DNA of 64,000 bases from Plecoglossus altivelis (Eukaryota; Chordata; Actinopteri; Osmeriformes; Plecoglossidae): contig BROE01000015.1 of the NCBI GenBank assembly GCA_036571765.1, positions 6,377,877 to 6,441,876 on the forward strand. Direction: 5' to 3'. Shown here piece by piece: positions 9,899-21,290 of this stretch. The notes beneath the pieces are model-generated. The model was not told the origin of the DNA and made no database searches. It saw only the letters and a list, made by a program, of their open reading frames with translations. The position numbers and the translations under genes were made by a program. Within the stretch, counting starts at the first letter, position 1; each line of letters starts with the position of its first letter.

Positions 9899-12557
9899 GT
9901 AAGTGCTCCCAAACGCCTTACAGGAAGTGATTTCAGCCCTCTATATGAAGGAAGGGTCATCAACACTTTGACATCTGAAAGTGTACATTTGAGAGAATAT
10001 TTCGTGAGCAAAACGTGGCTTTGTGACGAAATACTTGAACTTAGCCCTTACCGTTTTACCCGTCTTCCAACCAGTCCAACGTTGGCTAGGACTGCACACA
10101 ATAAAATACATAAAGTTCACGGTGAGGTATGCATACTCACTCTAACGGACGGACTGACCCAGCCAATAACCATAACATTTCCTCAGGGACAGAATATTGA
10201 TGGCGAAAAGGACAACGGCTCGTCACTTCAGGGGCTTCTTTTGCCACCAGACAGCTCCGCACCCAGCTGGACCTTTTCCTGACTGGAGATAAACAACGCC
10301 ATTGCTGAAAGAAACAAGTGCCAGCCAGCTCATGGTTCATCTCCTTGCGGTAGGATCTGATGTTAAGAAAAAACTTTTGTTGGGGGGGGGGGAGTTGTTT
10401 ACTTAAGGTAACACATTTACAAAAACGTCTGCACATGATTTTTCGCAAAGGTTCTTGAAAATGAAAGGTGACAGAGTGTACTCTTGTTATACGTGTTCAA
10501 TACCATTTTCTCATCTTGTCAAATCAACACAATGTAATCAATGTATTTACTTTGTGAGACTTTCCCGGATAACCCCCCCTTCACCTCAACAAACAATATC
10601 GTTTGTAGTTTTTCCATTTCCCCAGCTCATAATCTACCTTTAAACAACCCCCCCCAAAAACAATAGATCATGTCAGATTTTTCACTACTGCAGTGGAAAA
10701 AAGTAATCCAGAAAAAATGTTGGTCATTCTGAGGGGGTTTGGAGTCCTGACCTGCATAGAGGATCACAAGACCCTGACTCACTCTAATATAGCAGAGCCA
10801 TGTGTAATGGGATTCCTAGATAGCTGGGCCACAGGCAAGTGCACCTGATATGAGAGCCAGTTCAATTCATTACAGATCAGAGGGAGAGAAACAGAGAGAG
10901 AGAGAAAAAAGGAGTGGGGGGAGGCAGGGGCGATGAAAGAGTAAGGGAGCATCTGGCTATTGAAGGCCTTTGTTTGCATTCAAATGGGGGTCAGTGGTTA
11001 ACAGTGAGCAGATAAGGTTGGTGGTGATAAAGACAACCTCACCATCAACAACTCTTCCCTGCCAGTAGCTCCTAACTAAAATAAAATAGTGCACACAGAT
11101 TTGTTAATGGCCCTTATGCGTATTATTTTATAATAATAAGCATATTTTATGTTATGAGCTTATTATTTTATAATAATAAGTATATGATATCTTATCACTG
11201 CTATATAAACAACCTGCATATATTTAGGAGGAGTTGGGGAGTATTTTTGCTTGAGTTGTCTCAAAAACGAAGCAAAAATTATTCGGTATTCAAATTCTAC
11301 CCATCCTGCCTTTAAATCTCACTCCTGATCTCATTCTACCTCTGGAAGTCTGTTTTGCCATCCTCTTGCAAGTCTTTTTTTAATCTCTTGAGTTTATCCT
11401 GCCAGCTTTTTCTTGTCCTCCATGAGGGACTTGGGCATGTCTGGTGGTTCATTTTCATCAGTACGTGTAAAGCCCTCTGTGACATTGCTTGTAAAGAGGG
11501 CCATGTAAATAGCAATTGATTTGATAATCTCACTCATCACACCAATGGTCACGTCGCCGTGGCTGCAGACACAGGACTGTGATTGGCCTCAGTCGTGGAC
11601 AACTCCTCTGTGATTGGCTTTATCGTGTTCAGCAGACCTCTGGAACACCCACTGTAATTACTTTGAGCACTTTGCGACACTTATTGCACACAGGATGAAG
11701 AAATAAAAAAGATAGAAGGAAGAAAGTAATAATGAAAATTTAAAATAAAGAAAGAACCACCAAGATTGACAATAACCATATCAGGGTGAACACATGCACT
11801 TGTGCAACTCGCCTATGTTTTTGTGTTACCATTGTCATATTGAACATTTTCAACAAGGGGAATGATCATTTTCCTGTTAGCGTTTTTCTGAAAATAAAGT
11901 TTCTAATTAAGAAACTCCTGATAATTACGGCAATTTGGTTACCCGTCGTTCGGATCCCCCCGCCCCGACCCACCCCCCATCCCCCATTTTGGTACACATT
12001 CAAAATACTAGTATTGTAGTTGTGTACTGATAGTCCTTTCTCACTTTTATTGCAAGCTTACTGTACTCACAGATGTAGGACCTGAATCCAGCCTTACTGT
12101 ACAGCTGTGTATTTGTCCTCTCGCTACATTAATGTATAGCAGAGCTCCATCATACTGACTGCTCATCTACACGCACCCATGAGATGTATTCATACCTTGC
12201 AGAAGCACATTCGAGTCTGAAAACCAAAAACCTTCATTGGTTTCCTCTGAACTTTAATTGGAGTGTATCTATTCATGAGGTTGAAAGAAGATATATTTAA
12301 TTTAGAAAACTCAGGGACATCCTTTTTTTTGCCTAGTCTGGAATTCAGTGTGCCTACGTGAGCCCAGCTCAAAGCAAACCAGCCACCAAACAGGAAGTTG
12401 ATTTGGTTTCTAAAAAGACCGTTGGAGCCATCTGATGTAGCCCTGATACCATCAGAACAGTCAGAATCGAATTTCACATTTGGAGCTGAGGTACAAGTGT
12501 AAAGGCATACCGACCAAGTGTTGACAGTTCCAATCATTGAAAGTTGTGTTTTTACAG
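9899..12557. other. Non-coding DNA, no gene seen
   Basis: Holds a G11 run (10382-10392), A/T-rich DNA with a 20-base direct repeat at 11121-11180, and otherwise complex sequence. The minus-strand open frame 12190-12630 covers 146 codons but resembles no known protein. Its N-terminal part is a minisatellite translation. Confidence 0.5.
11121..11180. repeat. 20-bp direct repeat, period 40
   Basis: TATTATTTTATAATAATAAG occurs exactly at 11121-11140 and 11161-11180. Each copy is itself partly self-complementary (TTATTAT..ATAATAA), so it can form short hairpins. Confidence 0.9.
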
Positions 12558-12647
12558 CTTGCTTCCTCATTGAGCCTTCATAGTTATCTTGCATCCTCAT
12601 TGAGCCTTCATAGGTATCTTGCATCCTCATTGAGCCATCATAGGTAT
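12558..12647. repeat. 30-bp minisatellite, 3 copies
   Basis: Three contiguous 30-base units start at 12558, 12588 and 12618, each containing CCTCATTGAGCC and differing by one to three bases. On the minus strand the unit is a multiple of three and reads as the ten-residue repeat MRMQDTYEGS inside a 146-codon frame, but there is no other sign that it is coding. Confidence 0.92.
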
Positions 12648-13909
12648 TACCCTGTGTGTTTAAAGTGATTTGTTACTTGCCTGTATTTGTGGATAATCTG
12701 TTGTGTAGTGGTCAGTGTTATCAGTGCAGCAAGATCTACCTCAAAATACCAACATGACCTTCTGGAACATGTGGGATATGCCTAATATGGTGATATGTTC
12801 TCACCTCAACCTGCGTTCTTTCACCACTCAACCATCTATCTCCGTGAAAGGGACATTGTGAAAAGGACAAACGCCTTTCTTTCTGATTCCCTCCTCAAAT
12901 CTCTCATGCAGTAATGCGCACACAGTATTCCAATGTCATATTCCAGTCACCATGCATAGTATTTTATCAAACCATCAAATCATCCCTGAATCTCTACTGT
13001 ATTATTATGTTACGTAATCAAAATCGTTTGAGACTCAGAACTTTGTCCCCAACGCCCTATCTTTTTCCTGAATTCTCTGGACGCTGGGAGATGTCCTCAT
13101 CTCTAGGTTGGATTACATCAAATGTCTTATCACATGCCACATGACACGTTTGTTCCTCACACGCTATCGTCTGCTAACAGAGCCCAAGGTCGATGGAAAG
13201 AGCTTGTGTTGTCATTTTATCTCCGTCCTGAGTCCTCCTCACTGGAATCTGCATCATTCGATCTGCCTCTTATAGATCTGGGGCCCTATCTCTCCGGATT
13301 AGAACGACTGATGGCTCCACCAAACGGGGTTATTGGGAGAGCTTTTGAGATGAGGGGGGGTGGGGGAGGAAGGGGATAGGAAGTGTGGGGTGGGGTGGCA
13401 CTGTCACTGGGACTTGGCGACTGGAGGGAAGAGTTGCTGTTTTATTTTTTTTTTGGGGGGGGGGGAGGATGTCCTCTTACTTTGGAGCATTGATCTTGTG
13501 AAATAAGAGGGTGCGTTTTGAAAGTGATTTTTTTTCAAGGAGGATGTGTGCTTTTTGGGGGGGGGGAATGGGGGATAACTCTATCTTTGTAATAGAGCCA
13601 CCAGGGTGATGTGCCAGACCAAGCTAAGCTGCTGAGACAGAAGTAGCTAAGCTACCATAGGGGCCTCTACCCAGGCTGTTGCTTGGTGGCTGGTCTGGGT
13701 GTTTCTGAGGCAGGCTGGAAGGAGATTGAGCTGTCCCCCTGGTGGGTGTCTCACCTGGATGTTCCTTCTGCAATCTGGGACGGTTCCTGACTAGGTTCAC
13801 TGTCTCCACAATCACAGGTCCACAGCAGCCAATCACTCAAGTGGTTTAGTTCAGACCAGTCAAATGAAAAAGAAAAAAATCCAAAAGGCTCCAGGTTACC
13901 AATAAGCGA

Positions 13910-13911
<2 letters not shown>
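12648..13911. other. Non-coding DNA with G-rich homopolymers
   Basis: No gene. T10 directly followed by G11 (13445-13465) and T5G10 (13552-13566) lie in a G-rich plus-strand zone from about 13350 to 13580 that could form quadruplexes. Confidence 0.55.
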
Positions 13912-13947
<36 letters not shown>

Positions 13948-14080
13948 CTCTCTTGCTCTCGCTCTCGCTCTCTCTCGCTCTCGCTCGCTCTCGCTCTCGC
14001 TCTCTCTCTCTCTCGCTCTCTCTCTCTCGCTCTCGCTCTCTCTCCCCATCTCTCTCTCCCCCTCTCTCTCTCTTTCCCCT
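13912..14080. repeat. (CT)n / (CTCG)n pyrimidine tract
   Basis: About 170 bases of nearly pure pyrimidine with regular CG interruptions (TCTCGCTC words). The Arg-Glu-Ser frames on the minus strand at 13846-14091 are translations of this tract. Confidence 0.97.
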
Positions 14081-16503
14081 TCCCCACCCACAGTGAGTCT
14101 AGCAGGTTGCTAATCTCACCAGGAAGGATATAGTGTCACTCCATGGCCCTGTTAAGTAATGACTGTCCTCCACAGAGAAGGTGTCTGTGGGTGGTGTGGT
14201 GATGTAGCTAGAGCGCAGGGAGACTAGAGAACAGCTCACTGAGGAGGCATCCATCTCTCAAACGGGCCCCCACGGACACTAATTGGGCCCCTGCACTCTG
14301 GGCACACATTCATTCTCAGGCTAAAGGCGCTCTATTCAAGCTGACAGCATGACTGACCCGCCCGCACCGAAAGAGAGTCCCATAGCTTCATATCTGCAGG
14401 GGCCCTGGAATCAATTCAGCCTTCTGAAGGACACCTGCTCTCTGGGGGCTGTGTATGCTACAGGGAGGGCTCCCTCTGGAGAAGGGGGCATGCTGCTTTT
14501 CCACATGACCACTTTTATGCGGATGGTGTGGAGGTGCTTTTAAACTAAGCTCCTGAGATGAAGTAACCGTGCCTTGACACAAAGGCGGCCATTATACCTC
14601 AACGATGTCAGCTTGGTATAGCTGGATATGTTAGACATAGGTAGAAGTTCAACTCCTGCTGGAGGAAATGAACATATATTTTAAGCACAATCAGTTTCAA
14701 GGCATTGGTGATGTTTACTTCACAAACCTATGAGGGCATGTCTTTAGATGTATAAAGGGCTGTCTAAGAAAGCCTACTGGTATTGCAAATGCAGTTTTGA
14801 TGACTATGCCTTGAGGTAATGAGTATTATTATGACTAGGCAAGAATTTACTAGACATGGTAGACAGTAATTACAGATCTGAAGTTGGTCCAGGTGGGTGT
14901 CAATTGATGTGAACATGCCCACTCCTATAGTGCTCTTTTCACATCAGATCCATTCTAAATGAACAGTTTGACACCCACACCATTAGTGTCACTGTTGATG
15001 TATTTAATCCACTTTTTTTGAGTTGACCAAATTGTTTTTTCCCCTCCTTCCTCTTTTGTATATGATGCCTCTTACGTGGCAGCCTTCAGTTATGTTTCTT
15101 ATTAATGGCTGTTGGTTTCATGTAGCCTGCTGTACTCTCCGCCTTGCTGGTGCTCAGGTGTGAATCACCCCATCCTTAGAAGAACAACTGCAGTCATAAA
15201 CATTTCTGGGATCCATCTGTAAAGGAAAAGAACCGATTTTCTGAAACCAGAATACATCCTTGAGGACACCTTCGCCATTGGAGGATTCAGCTAACAGGTT
15301 GGACACCAGACTCTGTTTTGTCATGAAATATTATGAATGTGCACCGCAGAGCCATTGCTGCTGTTTCCACAACAAGAACAAGAGGATGATAACTGAGGGC
15401 TCGTAAAATGGATGTAGACACAAGATTGTTGAATCTGGCCTGCATTGGGAGAATTGACGCCTACGCAAAGTCACACGTTATCATCGAGAAAGTCCGTCAA
15501 GTAACGATTTACGACGGATTCTGTGCGTTGCAAGTGTGATACGCTCAGTTCTTTCTGTATCGCAAGCCTCTCTCATCCTACATGTGCAACCCATACCAGA
15601 AGCTGCCTTGAGCCATTCCGTGGTGTCTGACCCCTAAAACACATGGAAGAGAACCACAAGCGAGAGAGACGAAACCTTGCAGCATACTCTCCCCCCCTCG
15701 TGCCCCTCGCTCCCCCCCCCCCACAATGCCCAGGGTAACCCGTCCACCCACCTCTCCTAGTTAGTTTAGGATTGTATAAGGATTTGTCCTTTAAAATCTT
15801 TTGTTGTAAATACATCTAAAAGCACTGCAACAGTAAAGCTCATCTTGCTTTGACCATGAACATCGTATCACACAGAGGCATATTATGAAGAGGAAACATC
15901 AGTTTGAACAACATTCGGAGCGCAGAAATGGAAAGCGTGGAAGGGATGTTTACTGTGCTACGTCGTGATTGTGGCGGCTGAAGGTCCAGCTGCACTTTCA
16001 GCAAAGAACTGAGAGAAATAAATTGATATCACGGGAAAGCATCTCAAGCTATGGCAGCTAAGTTTGAGATAATACCACCCTGGCTTGGCTCTGGGGATTG
16101 TACCTCTGGGGACATTGTACCAGCTAGCTAGCAGCTATCTAAGGAAAACAAAGATTCTTTTGAGGGGTGGGGGGCATGGGGGGACTAGTTAGGGTGGGAC
16201 AATTAAATAACGATAGGGTTAGGGTTATAAATACATATATACACCTAATTAGTGTGGGAGATAACAGGCACTGTAAATGTCTGTATTTTCTGTTATTTTG
16301 TCAAAATGATTCCCTTATGGTTTCTTGCTTCATTTGAAAGCAGACAGACAAGAGTGAGCTCATTTCCCCATCTGTTCCTGTCTCTTACCTTCTTCCAGTT
16401 TTGCAGTAGGACACAGAGGCGGTCTATCCCTTCTTTATCTCCACTATTGGGGCATAGAGTGACAGATCGACATGGACACATTCAGCGCTCATGCAGTCAA
16501 GCC
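14081..16503. other. Non-coding DNA, no gene seen
   Basis: Complex sequence. It includes the large inverted repeat at 14893-14978, short C and G homopolymers near 15687-15721 and 16166-16183, and a small imperfect duplication of CTCTGGGGA..TTGTAC at 16089-16120. A strong acceptor-like site (CTTACCTTCTTCCAG) ends at 16399, but no donor follows before the CT array. Confidence 0.5.
14893..14978. repeat. Large nested inverted repeat
   Basis: GTGGGTGTCAA (14893-14903) pairs perfectly with TTGACACCCAC (14968-14978). Just inside, TGATGTGAA (14905-14913) pairs perfectly with TTCACATCA (14938-14946). The two stems are in register on the left and separated by 21 bases on the right, giving a hairpin with an asymmetric bulge. 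It may be a MITE remnant or a structured RNA. Confidence 0.7.
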
Positions 16504-16528
16504 ATCTCTCTCTCTCTGTCTCTCTCTT

Positions 16529-16568
<40 letters not shown>
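16504..16568. repeat. (CT)n microsatellite
   Basis: Pyrimidine array with two G interruptions near its start. The poly Ser-Leu frame around it is a translation artefact. Confidence 0.97.
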
Positions 16569-16571
<3 letters not shown>

Positions 16572-18789
16572 GAGCATCTCTTTGATGTGTTCAATGGGGA
16601 ATGTCTCTACAGACTCGACAGGTAGGACAGACTCGAACCCTCTTAGTGACTTCACTTAGCTCATGCAGGGCTCGGTGCCAGCCCGTGTTTGATCACGGCC
16701 CACCAGACAGGGCCCTGACATACAAAGCCTTACAGTGCACTTAAATCACTTGGATGTGGTTTAGTGAGAGGTGAAACGCAGGCCTCCGTCCCTGGTTGAA
16801 CTGACTGCAGGCTATTGCCACTGATTGAGGTCGCTGCATAGACCTGCTTACAAACAGGAACATGAGCTGTAAATGTGAAAATGTGTTTGATCCAATTGTA
16901 TTTTAATGATTGGATGCAGTTGTGGAAATCATGGTTGCCTGTGAAACAATAACGGGCAACATAATAATTGACGCCTAAAGGCTTGAGGTTTTAACTCTGT
17001 GAGATGTTTTGGATTGAAATCGCAGTTATTGGAAGATAAAGATCCAGTTAAAAACACCAAAAAACACTTCTCAATGCCTGATGTGTTGCTATGACAACAA
17101 TCCCACCATGGAAAAACAATTCTCTAACAAGGCAGAACGGTTATAAGAATCACCTGGCTCCAGTCCTGTGTTGGCACTTCTTCTTCAAAACAATTCTAGT
17201 ATTCACATTCTTGCGACTGTGACACTTTAATGACACTCTGTATTCCTTTGAAAACATGTTGCACATCCTCAAAATGCTTTTTGTTTTAAATATAGATGTT
17301 CTATGTCGCTGTCAATGTAGAATATTATGAATCGCTTTCCCCCTTTGTGTTCGCCTTTTTCCCATTTGTCACAGCTTGTGGAATCTGAGATTATCCTAAC
17401 ATGAACACAGCTAAGATTCCGATGGCCATTATTTCTAACTGCCATTTGAAAAATGTTTGGCACGGAGCTTCAGGAAAAGCTTGAGAAGCGAACGCTTCCC
17501 TTTTGTCCTGCCATTCTCCCTGTGGATGGGCGGAACACACCACATGTTGCTCTCTGACCTTAATACCCGAACCGAGCCCGAAATATCCGTTTTCCTCGCC
17601 TCGCGCTCAAGTCTCATGCGTTCAGGCCGATTAGCAAGTGGTGCTAGTTGGAGACTCTTTGTTGATGGGGGAGAACGCATCGGGCTCCTCCCACGCCTCC
17701 CCCCTCCCCTTCCCCCTCCCCCGTGCCTCCTCCGTAACACAAGTCGCTGCTATGTTCCTCTCTCTCTCCCAGAACTTCTTTACCTGCGTGAGGTAGACAC
17801 ACTGCTGTGCTCCCCTCCCACACACGCCAACTCACCACTTTTATTCTCGACCGTTTTCCCTCCTTCTGTGTGGACAAATTTAAACCTGCGAACGTGCTTG
17901 CTGTTCAGGGACGTAGTCTTTCATACCACGGCTGAGTGAATACTCAATTCTGATCGGCTGGAGGGTGTCTATTACTTTATGTTACACCATGGTCCGGGTC
18001 AAACTCGGTTCTGATTGGTCTGAATGGGAAAACGTTTACTTTTAACAGTATGATGTTTATACTGAAACTGTAATCTCCCTGCCTCACCGCTGGGTTTAAT
18101 TCCACATTTCAATCAATTCAGGAGGGTGAGGAGACCATAAATCAAGCATGGGGCTTTGTAGGGAGGGAGGGTGGATGGTCAGACCTGGGCCACGCTGTGA
18201 TTTATGTGTCTCCGGTCTGCGGAAGCATTGGTTACATATGTCCCACCACGAATCTACCATCATCAACATACATTAGCCCCCACCATCCCTGCTCTCTCGC
18301 CCACCCCACCACCACCCTCCCCTTTCTCTCCCGTGACGAAATCGTCCGCCCACCTGCACACGGGTATTTGCTTATTCACAGCTACAGGGAGGGTGCGGCG
18401 CAATCATCCTACCATATGTTCTCTGGCGTTCTATTAAGCTAAGACAAGAAAAGACCTTCTGAGGTGTTTACATACGAGCGTTCCGACTGGGCCCGGTGAG
18501 AATCCTAAGGACACAGCAGGCGCAATAAAACTATTAAGAACGACTTTAACCAAACTCATAAAATGTCCCTTTGACAAACGGCTGGGCCAGTCTGAAAGAG
18601 AGTTGTCGGGCAGAAAGTATCAAGTCGGCAATAAAGTAAAGCTGAGTGAAATATCCTGTTCCTCTTTAGAGGCCAGCGCACGGTCCTCTACACAGTTCTA
18701 GTTTTATGATCCATTTTGGAGCTCAGGCAGATTTTATAGGCCTGTATAGACACTGACGGTCTTCAGACAGAGTAGCAGCCTTGTCAGTG
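16569..18789. other. Non-coding DNA, no gene seen
   Basis: Complex DNA. The 17640-17730 part is a C/T-rich stretch, and overlapping frames on both strands (17435-17939) reflect its composition. No splice-bounded open frame was found. Confidence 0.5.
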
Positions 18790-19095
18790 CATATGAGATG
18801 GCTTGGAATAGCGAATTGCTGAATCACTTAGAGACTGCCTCAGTGGTATGGAGCTCATTTATTGTTTTGATGTCATTTCTAAAACACAGCAGCCGCAACA
18901 TGAACGTTTTGAAAAATGATTTTTTGTTTGTTTGTAGTTATCACTTGGTAGCACACTGCTTGCAATTAAAACAACGTCGCATTGAAACTTGCTCCAAACC
19001 ATTTCTGAGACATTGTGTTGAAGTCGAGAGTTTCTGTCCGCGAATAGAGAACTTTGATTTAAAAAGGTATCTTAAAAACGTGAGTCATACTTGAC
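18790..19095. promoter_or_regulatory. Candidate conserved non-coding element
   Basis: Repeat-free, AT-leaning sequence. TGCTGAATCAC (18817-18827) resembles a MAF/AP-1-type half-site, and further A/T-rich homeodomain-like words follow. One frame stays open for 98 codons but shows no known domain. The call is by texture only. Confidence 0.2.
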
Positions 19096-19386
19096 TGAAG
19101 TAAAGTGATAATGGTATCTTTCACCATGCCATCTCTGCACAGGAGAATGGATGCACAGTCACAGACAATAAGATCCTGCACCCTAACCAGACTTGATCAA
19201 CGAGTCTCACTTTGCACACCTCCCTCATCCCCGTCGCCAACCGTCAATCGTCTGTCATTTCTAACCTGAACAACAACGCTGTCCTTGTCTAATCCATGTG
19301 CCAGACACAACGCTAGCCCGAACGAACCTCTCTGATGGCGTGACACGCACTCACGCGCGCGGACTTGCGCGATTCGCCAGGGTGTC
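19096..19386. other. Non-coding DNA, no gene seen
   Basis: Complex sequence becoming CpG-bearing toward 19330-19385 (ACGCGCGCGG), immediately before a G22 run. Confidence 0.5.
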
Positions 19387-19408
19387 GGGGGGGGGGGGGG
19401 GGGGGGGG
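19387..19408. repeat. G22 homopolymer
   Basis: Twenty-two consecutive G on the plus strand inside CpG-rich sequence. It is a strong quadruplex former and a likely sequencing-length error site. It also creates the Gly/Pro runs of the small frames here. Confidence 0.93.
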
Positions 19409-20354
19409 CGTGTACGCCGCCACTGTACATTTGGGATGCAGAGTGGTAAAAGTGCGACAGCGAAACTACTGATTAGCCGCCACTCCTGAATGGAAGCCTG
19501 ACAGTGATGTTATGCTAATGCCGCCCCACTCTCCTGACTGTGTCCACACTCTGAGTAGCTGTGCTCCCCTCTGCGTCGGCCATGAATCCATGGAGCACCG
19601 ACCGATAATGGAAACTCATTTTATTCGGAGGCGGTGGTGGAGGAGACCACGTGTAATCATGGATATGTAAATTATAACTCTAGTGGTAGATTATACCAAT
19701 TCATCTCTGTCTTGGTCTTTTGTCTCTCCCCCCTCAACCTCATAAACATGCATGGGTTCTTCTGTAACACGCCACACACATTTTTATCATATGTAATATA
19801 GGAGGCCTCTTTGCACCACACATTGGATAATGCATTATAGATCCTCCATATAAAATATACATTGTGTGCGTTGTGCATTTGTTCTAGGACAGGGGAATAA
19901 TTCTTCGTGTCCTCTGTTTCCAAGATTTCAGTCAAAGTATCTGAATAACTTTGCTGCATGATGTCTGATTTTATAATGTCTCCATTCAGGCATCTAACAT
20001 TTGCAGCATGTTGACAATAGATTCTTCTATGCATTTTGCTAGTGCTAGGTAGACTTAAGAAAGAGGTCGAACTGTTATCTTGAACTGTGAGAATTTTCGA
20101 ATTCCACTGAAAGCCAATTCACTTTTACCTTAAAATAATGTACCAATCTGTCTAACAACATGGCAGAATTAAAAATACATTCAACTTTCTTGTCTGTTTA
20201 GTTACATTTCCATTTACTGTGGAAACCCCCCCTGGAGAGTGCATTAAACATTGTGAAATGACTGCTGTAGTTACTCTGTCAGCAACATCTCAGGATGGAC
20301 AGTGACAACCTGTCATTCATTTTGCATTCACAGCATGCCATTAAACAAGCATCT

Positions 20355-20356
<2 letters not shown>
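19409..20356. other. Non-coding DNA, no gene seen
   Basis: Complex, AT-leaning sequence. The minus-strand frame 19672-20034 (120 codons) has no recognisable domain and no splice or promoter context. Confidence 0.5.
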
Positions 20357-20393
<37 letters not shown>

Positions 20394-20426
20394 TATATAT
20401 ATAGATATATATCTATATATATATAT
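20357..20426. repeat. (AT)n microsatellite
   Basis: About 70 bases of AT with three AGAT/ATCT interruptions arranged symmetrically, so the whole tract is close to a perfect palindrome and can extrude as a cruciform. Confidence 0.97.
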
Positions 20427-21119
20427 GGGTATACTGAATAAACACAATCACAACACAAAGTTTCCCATAATTCGCTGACACTATTAATCTTTCACCCAAA
20501 GTGGGATAAAAGATCAGTGTCCTATATTCCCTTGCCCTATATGCAGCAGTCTTCTGAGGTATAGAGTCTCCGAAGACCTCATGCGTGGCTCTAAGCTGAT
20601 GCCAGCCTGGGTTTAAGGATCTGCCTGCTGGGAACCAATTAAATACCCCCTTATAACTGGAGAAACGATGACCAAAGTCCAGAATGTTTTTCATTTTACT
20701 GAGTAGCATTGCCTGTTGTTGTCTCCAAAATGTCCTTTTGAAGATTTTTCTAGTCTGGTCACATCGACGTCTTCTGGTCCACTGTGTTGCCTCTGAGGAT
20801 CACTACAATTACATTTGAAACGCTCATTTTTATCTGCCCGCTGTTTCTATACCTTTGATTCATAGGTCAGGCGCCTCCGTCAGGAATAACTAGGAACTAG
20901 GAAAACGCATGGCCTTGACATCCAAAAGCGTTCAAAACCTCTTGAAATGAAGCTAATAAGTTTACTTACCTTGTAGCTTTGGGGGACCTAAACTCCCCCT
21001 CTGGCCCCCCACTTCCCTCTTGGTTACCAGGGGAGAATTTTCTGCTGTGTTGGGAGAGTCAGAAAAGCCATAGGGCTGAAAGACAAACACGAAGATGGAG
21101 GGGGGGGGGGGGGAGAAAG
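20427..21119. other. Non-coding DNA, no gene seen
   Basis: Contains an unrecognised 98-codon minus-strand frame (20413-20709) whose end is translated (AT)n, and a G14 run at 21100-21113. Confidence 0.5.
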
Positions 21120-21290
21120 TCTAAAATCTCCCTGGTTTTTAATTAGCCCCTGTGATAAACCATCAGTTCTCTCCGTCAGCCATTTTCATCCAGCTAATTC
21201 GCTGAGCTGTGCAGGAGATATTAACGTCTTAATTACGTCGCTCTAAGATAACGATAACACTCGCCTTGGTCTGCTTCAAGGGCCTAAGAT
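21120..21290. promoter_or_regulatory. Candidate conserved non-coding element
   Basis: Four regulatory-type words fall within 120 bases: TTAATTAG (21139-21146), GCTAATTC (21193-21200), TTAATTACG (21230-21238) and a double GATA, AGATAACGATAA (21246-21257). There is no repeat and no sustained open frame. This is one of the densest homeodomain-site clusters in the window. Conservation is unverified. Confidence 0.33.

Noticed and set aside
13846..14091. Arg/Glu/Ser-rich open frames
   Set aside because: Direct translations of the CT/CTCG array; similar frames occur at every (CT)n tract in the window.
16214..16227. TAGGGTTAGGGTTA, telomere-like
   Set aside because: Only two units; chance is adequate.
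19672..20709. Two minus-strand frames (120 and 98 codons) as a possible retroelement gene
   Set aside because: No reverse transcriptase, transposase or other motif, and the second includes translated (AT)n. Lengths are expected by chance in 64 kb.
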